DNA of 64,000 bases from Anthopleura xanthogrammica (Eukaryota; Cnidaria; Anthozoa; Actiniaria; Actiniidae), in contig OZ025211.1 of NCBI GenBank assembly GCA_964019055.1, positions 12,038,400-12,102,399 on the forward strand, written 5' to 3'. Positions within the stretch are counted from its first letter, which is position 1, and each line of letters begins with the position of its first letter. The notes beneath the pieces are model-generated. The model made no database searches, was not told the origin of the DNA, and worked only from the letters and a program-made list of their open reading frames with translations. The translations under genes and the position numbers were made by a program. Below, piece by piece: positions 55,749 to 64,000 of the stretch.

Positions 55749-58700
55749 TCTTTCTTCTTTCTTTCTTTCTTTTCTTTCTATGTGTCTTTCTGTACTTTTT
55801 CATTTACTGGCTTTTTCTATTAATTCCGAGTCCATATTTAGACCATTTATTCACATAATATTGATTTTGTATTATGATTCCAGTGAATATTACAACGACA
55901 AGAAAAGCAAGACTGTAATAATGGGAGACATGGAAAGCGCTGATGACCAAGGCAATGAAGTTTATCGTGACAAAACAGGATATATGAAAATTCCAAGTAT
56001 GTATAAGACCAGTATCAAAGATATTTTATATATCAAAGCTGATTTGAGGAAAAATAACATTTGCCGAAAACTGAGGTGTCATCCTTAGTAGCCCAGCGAC
56101 TCGGGAAACGGTTATTTCTTTATTTTATTTCCCCACTCAATAATGAATATCATAGTAAAAGTATGCAGAATATCAAAAACCTCTCCTAAAAATCTAGATT
56201 TATCTCAGATATAAACTTTTATAAGTCAATTTTCGCAGGCTTCATGACACCTCAGTTTTGCAGTGACGTCATTTTTATGTCACATTTTCAGATCAGCTGG
56301 ATGGTAGCAATATGAATGCCAAAACAAACAAAAAAAGTCCACCCGAACTGCGCGCCTTTAAGATATCTAATAAGCTATTTATTACCTAACTATTTTTCGT
56401 AGCCGAATATCATCAGCAAATACGTGATTTTTAATTAATTTGAGTGCAAATATTGTAAGATTGTACTCGCTCTGGGTTTTCTCCAGCGATAGTTGTACTC
56501 TACCGAGTATATTTGAATAATAATTGAGTCTATTTGTAGCTTGTTATCTCACAGTTAGCCCAAGCTAGGTTTCGGTGGTGTCATATTATAAGAGAATGTA
56601 TGGGGATATAAAAAAACCTAACTAAAATCGTCAAAATGTGAAATAAAGTAAAGAAATCTTAGCTGACCTTTGAGAAGTTATACGTCTATCGCTCTGTTAT
56701 CGTTCTCTTCTTTCTTAACAGTGGAAGAAAAAAAACGCTAAAACTGGCTTAATCCGAATTCCAGGCAGGCAATTTTATAAATTTATTATACTCGGTATTG
56801 CGTGTATTGGTGGATAGCTCCTTTTATGACTGTAAAATGTATTCACCACTTTTACATCTACCATAATACTTTGCGTTTTGGTAGACAACTAGAAAGAACA
56901 TTTTTTTTTTTTTAAATTCAAACCTTTTTGTGCAGATGCTTTGTTTATTTGAGTGTTTTTTTCATTTTTATTTCTATTTTAACAATTTTATTTACACATT
57001 ACAACACATTACATGTTATAAATCAGTCAGAAGTACTTGAAGATTTTTAATTTTTTTTTAACATGAGTGTAAAATTTTACCATTTTTTCTGGCAATTCTA
57101 TTTTCAATTTTTTCATATTCTAGGAGTTTCATTTGGAATACAATAATATTGGGCCTATAGCCTCTAATTCTAGTATTATACAACACATATTTATATAATA
57201 GAAACAAAAATTCTTCCATAGCATTTCCACTTCCTCCTAATATTACATTTTTTTAAGCTCAATTCTGGAAAATTTAAATATTACAATAAGGCCACTCGAA
57301 CCGTTTTTCATACTTTTTTCTCCTATATCCCTTGTGTGAATCGATTGGAAACATGATTTATTTTAAACAATAAGATTATTTGAGTTCAGTGCTTCATTTT
57401 CAGAAGGTTTGAAGCAGTAGAAAGTTCCTCACTGTAATTTGTTCTAACCAGTATTTTATCTTAGATTGGTTAGCACAAATTAATATGAAATTTCCAGAAT
57501 TTAACTTAAAAAATGTAATATTAGAAGGTACTATGCTTTGTATATTTCAGTGCTATTATCATCAAAATATTCCATTCAGTTATCAGTTATCAGTTGAATT
57601 TTTAATTTTTAATTTTTAATGGGAGAATGAAACGTTTGGTGTTACAGAAAATATACGGACTTACTAAGAAATGTCATGACATTTACTCATAAAGCTGTTC
57701 AAGCTAGTTTTTTCTTTCTGGTTTTTACTAATTCTGATAGATGGTACGTGTTTGTAGATCATGGTTATTCTTCAATTCATATTAATCTTCATTCCTAAAA
57801 AAATCAAAGCATTATGGGAATGCGAACGTGGTGATATTGAAGTATTACATCATTGTATTAATCAGAGCGCTATAGGTATCATTACAATGAGAATGTTACA
57901 GCCTTGTCGTCCACGTCATGCTAACCTATTACCTCCCTTTTGTTTTCAGATGATGGGGATCGCTAATCCATCCGCTTCAATCAGCAAACTGTATTCTTTT
58001 GTATTTTGACTGGCTTACTATAATTCTCTATGATAATTTATTATCATGCATAGAACACACATCTCTGCGGTATTACTGGAATAAATAAATGTTTGCATAT
58101 TAAAAAGTTATTGAATTTCTTTTTTCAATGCTTTGATTCCCGAAAACACAGCTTTAGTATAGGCTTAGGACGTTAGTTTAAAACTAATTAACTTTGTCAG
58201 TAAAACCTGGCTATTGCTCAATTTGCTCATGTTTGTGGCCTGTCATTGTCAAAAACGGTATCACAGTGTACAAGTGTTTTCCAGCTTTACAATGACTTCG
58301 AGGCCTCGACTCGTGCGATATTAACGTTCATTGTATAGTCAGCGCGTGCGTGTATTTGTAAACAAAACACTAACTTCAGTCTCTAACTCCTAACCATTCT
58401 ATATTCAAGTATACGATTCTCATATGCACGATCACTAGAATAGGGTGGGGTATAAGTACTTACCGTCAGTCGAGTAAAGTGGTGATAATGTTGGGATGCA
58501 TATGGTTTTATTAGTTCAATTCGTGTCCCATTCGTGAGCAGCTGACATTCGAACATACCATGTGCGCCAGGTTGGTCTGCTATATTTAGAGATGAACAAG
58601 ATGGTACACGATCACATCTCCAACAACACTCAAAAATAGTCGGCATTGCAATGACTTCAATGATGTCACCATCGAGTTTGAAGAATGGCATTTTGGTGAA

Positions 58701-58796
58701 GAAAAATTCATGGGATTCAACGGGGTTGAAACTTATGAAAATAAGGAAACTTTGAAGTAAAAGAAGGACTTCGAATTTGAAACTTTTGCAAACCAT
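51315..58796 (-). CDS. secreted PAN plus F5/8C (discoidin) domain protein
   Basis: Three exons on minus: 58,796-58,464; 52,447-52,420; 51,787-51,315. Donors and acceptors are GTAAGT/TAG and GTAAGA/CAG, phases 0 and 1; the sum 834 bases gives 277 aa. Exon 1 encodes a signal peptide (..VLLLLQSFLIFISF..) and a PAN/apple-like region with cysteines in ..FECCWRCDRVPSCSSLN.. and ..MFECQLL... Exon 2 is a nine-residue linker (DPKEGATPQ). Exon 3 is a full F5/8C domain: ..NGAIPSLSINASSTYN.., ..NQWLQVDLG.., ..GIATQGD.., ..ARYIRVRPQSWN.., ..MRMELYGC... Such proteins are extracellular and bind glycans or lipids. The first intron, about 6 kb, contains another gene on the opposite strand. A second exon set might exist, but phase and length agree with no gap. 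Confidence 0.82.
51874..52387. mobile_element. TTAA-flanked MITE of the 'ggtgactggctac' family, copy 2
   Basis: Ends 'ggtgattgactgcttttga' and 'caaaagtagccagtcacc'. TTAA on the left (51,870-51,873), CTAA on the right. It lies in the intron between exons 2 and 3 of the PAN-F5/8C gene. Confidence 0.75.
52448..53440. other. intronic region, no further gene supported
   Basis: Part of the long intron of the PAN-F5/8C gene. A minus frame near 52,775 starts ATG-GCT-GCC with good context and runs 28 codons, but has no donor and no family. Repeated 'ttaattaattaa' is near 53,310. Confidence 0.4.
53441..56088 (+). CDS. small single-pass membrane protein with a tyrosine-rich tail
   Basis: Exons 53,441-53,522; 54,239-54,338; 55,884-56,088. 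Junctions AG/GTAAGA..CAG and AA/GTAAGT..CAG; phases 1 and 2 agree; 387 bases give 128 aa. Exon 1 is a signal peptide (..IVLAFLFCSFVANA). Exon 2 is mainly one membrane helix (..IALGSALTFLLIFLGGSAFVF). Exon 3 is a cytoplasmic tail with several tyrosines (..EYYND.., ..EVYRDKTGYMKIPSMYK..), which could be phosphorylation sites. The ectodomain is only about 18 residues. No family is recognised. The last six residues and stop lie in a MITE end. A strong GTATGT donor at 55,997 could instead continue to an unseen exon. Without splicing after exon 2, a stop follows at once. It lies inside the intron of the opposite-strand PAN-F5/8C gene. Confidence 0.6.
53968..54126 (-). mobile_element. tRNA-derived SINE
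   Basis: On minus: A-box-like 'ggtggcgtagcggcgagagc', B box 'gggttcgagtt', then a body with 'ttgttggttctcttctgtgc' and 'ggttttcctctctcc'. The order and body are those of a tRNA-headed SINE that I recall as common in corals. It is in intron 1 of the small membrane protein gene. Confidence 0.75.
54422..55364. mobile_element. 'ttgcaagaacgttgtcat' MITE, copy 2, with nested insert
   Basis: Left end 'ttaattgcaagaaggttgcc', right end 'tatgataatgttcttgcaat'. Flanking interior matches copy 1 (47,713-47,965), but about 700 bases are inserted. The insert has its own inverted ends 'tttataacccaacg' (54,553) and complement (55,055), then a hairpin at 55,068-55,260 ('gctgataatgtcc'). Lies in intron 2 of the small membrane protein gene. 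Confidence 0.68.
55372..55775. repeat. (TTTC)n then (TTGC)n microsatellite
   Basis: About 225 bases of mixed TTTC/TTTTC repeats, then about 150 bases of TTGC with CTGC interruptions, then TTTC again. The long Leu/Ala/Cys or Lys/Ala/Ser/Gln frames across it are artefacts. Confidence 0.95.
56070..56300. mobile_element. MITE with 'actgaggtgtcat' inverted repeats
   Basis: Inner inverted repeats 'aaaactgaggtgtcat' (56,067) and 'atgacacctcagtttt' (near 56,258), and an outer 'tcagatcagctgg' end. Same family as 41,605-41,813. Its left edge supplies the stop codon of the small membrane protein. Confidence 0.72.
56301..58382. other. no gene assigned
   Basis: Within the long intron of the PAN-F5/8C gene. 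A plus-strand acceptor-like 'ttgttttcag' at 57,950 followed by an open stretch to 58,009 and an AATAAA at 58,079 might be a last exon, but no partner exon fits in phase. The frame at 57,761-58,009 has no domain. Confidence 0.4.
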
Positions 58797-59271
58797 TTTG
58801 AATTCCTTATTTTTTTTTCTTTCTTTCTCTGTGTTGTCAGTTAAACTGGACCGCGCGCAGGAACTATGATCTTTAATATCAATACAATAGGATGTCGTAT
58901 TTTTTTAATGAATGTTGGCCCAGTTTTAATGTTGAATGAAACAATATCATTCCTCCACATGTCACTATTCATCTTCTACAATATTGTTTATATTATATTG
59001 AGCTTCAGCAAAATGATGTTGATTAATGAGTTCAAAGAAAGAGTTTCATTTCCTGGGTACGGTGTGTGGCGTCTGATACCCCGTCTATCTGGATATTTTT
59101 GGAAACATTTTAGTCTTCCGCCAGTGTCAACAGCGCCTACAATTCGACAAAGAAAAATTGATTTGCTTTTGCTATCTATACCTTGACGTCAATGCGGTAA
59201 TTTCTTCGTTTTTGATTTTAATTCAATTTATTAGTAAGTTGTCCACAACCAGTTGATATCTCTGCTTTCCA

Positions 59272-59343
<72 letters not shown>

Positions 59344-59740
59344 TAGAACCGAGAATTCTCTAAGGAATTTAAGATCAATGTTACGGGTTCATCTTAACAC
59401 AACGTTTATTTCTAATTCTCTAGTATTCACTAACACACCGTGACATAACCCCTCTCTCCCCGCCCGGCCACTTTTTGGGAAAATACTAAAAAATATCGCG
59501 TACCAAACAGACTAACAAGTTATCTAAATTAACTGATCAATAACGAATTTCAGTGAAAGCACATAAGCAAGTAAAAACAAGAAAAAGTAACCGATCGAAG
59601 TTTCGATGTCATATATACTGACTCCATTTTCAAGGCTGTAATTTATTCTTGTAACTTAAACCTTTTCTTTCCAACGTCACGTGTGTGGCGATAAATTTTG
59701 CTGAACCACTTAATAATATGATTTCAAATGATGTCACTGC
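58797..59740. other. upstream region of the PAN-F5/8C gene
   Basis: A T-rich stretch lies at 58,811-58,830, a plus frame at 58,866-59,186 with no recognised domain, and a pure (CT)n microsatellite at 59,276-59,341. No gene supported. Confidence 0.5.
59276..59341. repeat. (CT)n microsatellite
   Basis: About 33 uninterrupted CT units. Confidence 0.97.
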
Positions 59741-60277
59741 AAAACTGAGGTGTCATGAAGCCTGCAAGAACTCACTTATAAAAGCTTATATTTGAGATAA
59801 ATCTAGATTTTCAGGAGAGGTTGTTGATATTTTGTATTCATTTACTATGATATTCATTATTGAGTGGGAAAATAAAATAAAGAAATAACCGTTTCCCGAG
59901 TCGCTGGGCTACTAAGGATGACACCTCAGTTTTCGGCAAATGTTATTTTTCCTCAAATCAGCTTTGATATATAAAATATCTTTGATACTGGTCTTATACA
60001 TACTTGGAATTTTCATATATCCTGTTTTGTCACGATAAACTTCATTGCCTTGGTCATCAGCGCTTTCCATGTCTCCCATTATTACAGTCTTGCTTTTCTT
60101 GTCATTGTAATATTCACTGGAATCATAATACAAAATCAATGTTATGTGAATAAATGGTCTAAATATGGACTCGGAATTAATACAAAACGCCAGTAAATTA
60201 AAAAGTACAGAAAGACACATAGAAAAAAAAGAAAGAAAGAAAGAAAGAAAGAAGAAAGCAAGCAAGCAAGCAAGCAA
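59741..60277 (-). repeat. inverted copy of the membrane-protein last exon and its MITE
   Basis: The minus strand repeats 55,770-56,262 almost exactly: short TTTC/TTGC remnant, CAG acceptor, a 205-base frame (60,116-59,912) whose translation equals that of the plus-strand exon with only silent change seen, then the MITE. No signal peptide or membrane exon is found upstream, so it is probably an exon duplicate without a gene. The spacer between the two copies is about 3.5 kb. Confidence 0.8.
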
Positions 60278-60906
60278 TTATATTTGAGATAAATCTAGAT
60301 TTTCAGGAGAGGTTGTTGATATTTTGTATTCATTTACTATGATATTCATTATTGAGTGGGAAAATAAAATAAAGATTTTTTCTGCGGCGATTTTTAAAAA
60401 CATAATAAATGTTGTCTTATGCTTCTAAAAAGACATTTGCCCAGGTAAACTTGGCGTCCTGAACAAATAATTCCAAGTTAATCCTTTAAAATTCTTGACT
60501 ATCACCAAAATCGCCACCAAAATCGCACTTAAAATCCTTCTTAGACAAATTCATAACTTTGTTCTTAAAAGTAAATGATAAATCGTTAATATACAGATGG
60601 TTATGGACTATTGATTATATTTGAATGTCAATAACATTTGCCGTTCTTAGCCACAACTTAAACCAACACCATCGATCTGTTTTAATCAAAATCTGGGACC
60701 AACGTAGTGACCTTGGACCTTTATGTATGACCCATGTATAGCCTATACGGGGATGTTCCGCTGGATAGGGTATGGTTTTTCGGTATTTTGTTCTTTTTTC
60801 TTGGTAGGGTCATCATTGTTGGATAGTTTAGAGGTACTATATAGTGTTTTCAAGTCTTAGATAGGGCATTTAGTTTCAACGTTTTAATAATAATAAACAG
60901 TTCTAA
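60278..60906. other. no gene seen
   Basis: Starts with a second fragment of the same MITE (60,278-60,375). The rest has no supported feature. Confidence 0.5.
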
Positions 60907-61187
60907 CCAGCTGAGTTGATCGCCTTCCCTTAAAGGAATTATGGGTCACTATTTTTGGTTAGCATTTTTCGAGCATTTTCCGAACATACAATGTAGACTT
61001 TTCTTGTTGACTGAAATAAAATTCTGCCATCAGTTCGACTAGCGTTTACGATTAATTTAAAGAAGGAAGAACTCGTATTCAAAAATTCTCTTGGCAGAAT
61101 AATGGGAAATGCTAATCAAAATACGATGTCGAATCCTCAATTCTGATTGGTTGACCTTGAGTTTGTTTTGAAGGTCAACTCAGCTGG
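60907..61187. mobile_element. CCAGCTGA-type MITE, copy 2
   Basis: Ends 'ccagctgagttgatcgcc' and 'aaggtcaactcagctgg'; 281 bp; cleanest copy of the family at 33,831 and 63,747. Confidence 0.8.
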
Positions 61188-61384
61188 AAGGCACCACAAC
61201 TGAGTCTCGGTGAATAACAAAACTCTATAAAATTAAAACTCATTGAAAGCTAGATATGCTGGCTAGGCATATATCATATAGTTTTTATAAGGGCCAGATT
61301 GGAAAAAAGACGTTGCCTTTATCTGCCGTGTTTACCCTAATCAGATAATGATTCATTATTATGACTACTTTTATTGTTAAAACA

Positions 61385-62655
61385 GTTACGAATCAATAGC
61401 CCGTAGACAATGAGGGCAAGAGGTCTAATTTTCTTTGGTATAAACATACTAATCGTTCAAATAACTATTTTGGGTTTTTTTTGCCATTGTTTTAGCTTTT
61501 AAAACCGACCTTTTTCGCTACTAGTGGTCTATCACTTATTTAAGCAATAGAAACTAAGTTCTATGACTCTACCGGTAAAATAGAGCCATGGGGGGGGGGG
61601 TACTCCCTATAATTGACTATTCGGGGATGCTCCGCCCGAAAGGGGTACTTTTTTCAAGCCGCACGTATAGAAAAGGAATGGAAATTTGTGAGTTTTGGTA
61701 TAAAAAGGGGTAGATTTTCTTCAAAAGTATATGAAAGGGGTACCTTTTCAGGCAAAAAGGTATAAAAAAGGGATAACTTTTTGCTGAAATTTGGTATAGA
61801 AAAGAGTAAGGGGTCGAGAGTCTGGGCGAAGCATCCCCGTATGAAACGACCCGAATAGAGCATGTACGATGTTGGGAGAAAAACGAGAAAAGTTCAAAAA
61901 TCACGAGCCGTAGGCGATTTTGGAGATTTCCGTACTTTTTCAACTGGTAAAAAGAGTTGAGCAAAAAAACTACACTTAGCTTTTAGGGTTCTTGTCTTAG
62001 CCGAAACTCGTAAAAGGAATGAAAATATTTTAATCAATGGAATAAAAAAGCTTATTTCAACTGATTGGTTTTGTCGTTTGGGATCTTCAGAATAGTTTAC
62101 TCAGTATTAAATGAAGCTAAAGATCGACATATAAAAGCTTATCTTATTTCCAGCATCTATATTTATTTTCATTGCGATAAAAATAGGGTTCATATGACAA
62201 CGTAAAACTCTTAATATCAACCACTGAAGATTGTCATGTAAAAGAAGTAGAAGTGTAGTTTTTTGCTAAAAAAAATTAATTAAACGCGATTTTTTTCCGA
62301 TTTTATTTTCACCTTTAACTTTTATCTAAATTTGGGCTCCCTGTGCAGTCTACAGGTATATTTTGTGCCTCTTTTGTCTTATTATTTAAAAAACCAAAAC
62401 TAAGTTGAATGAAAATTTACTACCAAAGATTAAAACAATCTTGAAAATCAGAAATTGCACAGTTTGTGCAAATTTTGGTTAAAATGTAGTAGAGAAACTT
62501 TCATATGTGAGCTGTCAATCACATACCATGTTTTTACCAGTGAAATAGAGCATAGGTTATTGGAGTAAATCAGCCAATGAGAGCGCGCGTACTATCTAAG
62601 CTATATTATAAAGACCACTAGAAGCTCAGCCAATATCGATTATATTAGAATTATT
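61385..62655. mobile_element. MITE of the 'agtagctcagccaatca' family, split copy
   Basis: Left part 61,385-61,540 and right part near 62,560-62,655, with about 1.07 kb of other sequence inserted after 'ggtctatcactta'. The insert holds a G run at 61,590 and an inverted copy (61,605-61,860) of the 48,420-48,680 repeat. Confidence 0.5.
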
Positions 62656-63404
62656 GTTATTGTATCATCGTTATTAGGATATTAATGTTATAAGTTATTT
62701 AATTCTAGTATTTAATATAAGATTAAAAAAGGTTTAACTACTTATAGTTAAATGTTACTAAGTACTATTGAAACCTGAGAAATAGCGCTATTATTATTAT
62801 ATAATTTTTTATAATTATTTAATTTCTTTATCCATTTGAGGAAACTTGTTTTGGATTCCTTCTTTGCTGTTCTTGAAGCCATAAAATGCGTAGATTAAAC
62901 ACCCTAGAAAATAACAAAAATTAACACTTATTATTGACTGGGACCAAGGGAAAAAATTAACACTTATTGACTGGGATCGAGGGAAATAATAAGCAATTAT
63001 TGGATGAGGTTGAGCAAAATATCGTGATTTGTTAGTGACAAGACACTAACAAATCTCGATATTTTACGGTAACCGAGTTCAATAATTGTTTTATCATTCA
63101 AATTCTTTTTTCTAATCTTTGAGGGGCAGTGCGCACGAGTCAAACAATAACAAAGTCAGTTCATTTCTTCAGGGAACCATTGTCAAATGCAACGTTACTG
63201 CGCATAAGCAGACCGTTATTTGCAGCAAAATGGCTTTGCACCGTAATGCGCATGAGCAGACCATTATTTGTAGGTAGTTATTTGCTGTTCTCTCGGCCAA
63301 TCAAAATGACGGAAAAAATAATTTGAATGATACTTAACACTTATTGACTGGGACCGAGGGAAATAAAGAGTTTTGTCAATAAGTGTTTTGTTACACAGCT
63401 TTTT
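62656..63404. other. MITE fragments, no gene
   Basis: Inverted repeat at 63,010-63,095 ('gatttgttagtg' and complement) and repeated 'aacacttattgactggga' at 62,923, 62,959 and 63,336. No supported gene. Confidence 0.5.
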
Positions 63405-63675
63405 CAAAAAACGTTGAATACTGAATACTGCATACTGAATAGTGCATTCCAAGACCGAAATGCATTTTAGGTCATGTAATTTTGTCTAAAGTAAAATGGA
63501 TAAATATTATTTATTTTATTTTCAGTGCATTCCATACGAAACAATACACTAGCTACATATAGAGAGCAAATCGCTGTATATTTACTTTTTATTTCAAATT
63601 AATGAGACCCACAATGCCCTTTGGTCTTGGAATGCACTATTCAGTATGCAGTATTCAGTATTCAACGTTTTTTTG
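63405..63675. mobile_element. MITE with ~50 bp perfect inverted ends
   Basis: Ends 'caaaaaacgttgaatactga' and complement; arms continue through 'tgcattccaagacc'. The arms look nearly identical, which suggests a recent insertion. The frame at 63,264-63,452 crosses one arm. Confidence 0.82.
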
Positions 63676-63746
63676 AAATACGTTTTTTCGAATAACACAA
63701 AGCAATTATTCGTTTTTAAAAATTATTTGATTTTAAAAAATGTATT

Positions 63747-64000
63747 CCAGCTGAGTTGATCGCCTTCCCCTAAAGGAATTATGGGTCATTATCTTTGGTT
63801 AGCATTTTTCGAGCATTTTCCGAGTATACAATGTAGACTTTTCTTGTTGATTGAAATAAAATTCCGCCATCAGTTCGACTAGCGTTTACGATTAATTTAA
63901 AGAAGGAAGAACTCGTATTTCATTAATTCTCTTAGCAGAATAATGGGAAATGCTAATCAAAATACGATGTTGAATCCTCAATTCTGATTGGTTGACCTTG
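63747..64000. mobile_element. CCAGCTGA-type MITE, copy 3, cut by the window end
   Basis: Begins 'ccagctgagttgatcgcc' and follows copy 2 closely to the end of the window, where about 30 bases of its right end are missing. Confidence 0.8.

Noticed and set aside
55323..55823. Long Leu/Ala/Cys-rich or Lys/Ala/Ser/Gln-rich frames
   Set aside because: They are translations of (TTTC)n and (TTGC)n. Only the part from 55,884 on is treated as coding, because it follows an acceptor and matches phase with two upstream exons.

Overview
The window is AT-rich nuclear DNA from an animal, most likely an anthozoan cnidarian such as a stony coral. The reasons are the spliced genes with short exons, a tandem array of intronless rhodopsin-like GPCR genes, a secreted PAN plus F5/8C (discoidin) protein, a recognisable MED20, a tRNA-headed SINE of a kind I associate with coral genomes, and very many short inverted-repeat transposons. 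No bacterial or organellar feature, CRISPR array, rRNA or complete tRNA gene was seen. The species cannot be named from the sequence alone.

Positions 1-33,790 are a seven-unit tandem array. Each basic unit is about 4 kb and begins near the recurring text 'gatcctcggcttcgtaacag'. It carries one GPCR gene on the minus strand. Six copies are intact (stops at 1038, 6469, 10488, 15354, 27491 and 31502) and the fifth is a broken copy (18,424-19,200). Between receptor genes, four units carry a plus-strand cassette: a TGACGTCA (CRE-like) site, then a short CxxC mini-exon. Three of these also carry a minus-strand exon-like frame, with a membrane segment in one copy. Other units carry a dispersed repeat, here called R, instead. 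Transposons disturb the array: a 1.4 kb insert in unit 1, a CR1/L2-like retrotransposon tail, a foldback element that cuts off the start of the fifth receptor, a complete PIF/Harbinger transposon with both of its genes (21,967-25,413), and a 500 bp inverted-repeat element with a 5 bp target duplication.

Positions 33,800-43,200 are gene-poor: a 48/49 bp satellite (34,150-35,524), a hAT transposase fossil, one intronless gene for a trypsin-fold protein that lacks two of three catalytic residues (37,481-38,542), and several MITEs.

Positions 43,224-49,122 (+) hold MED20, rebuilt from five exons with exact phase agreement (205 aa). Positions 51,315-58,796 (-) hold a three-exon secreted PAN-F5/8C protein (277 aa). 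In its long first intron, on the opposite strand, lies a small three-exon gene (53,441-56,088) for a signal peptide, one membrane span and a tyrosine-rich tail (128 aa). The last exon of that gene has a nearly identical inverted copy at 59,912-60,116. The rest, to 64,000, is MITEs, microsatellites and sequence in which I see no gene.

The array genes appear to be a locally expanding receptor family that swaps sequence between copies. MED20 is a housekeeping transcription subunit. The secreted lectin-like protein and the nested membrane protein may share regulation by position only. Splice structures are my own readings from GT/AG signals, phase and homology, and have not been tested against RNA.
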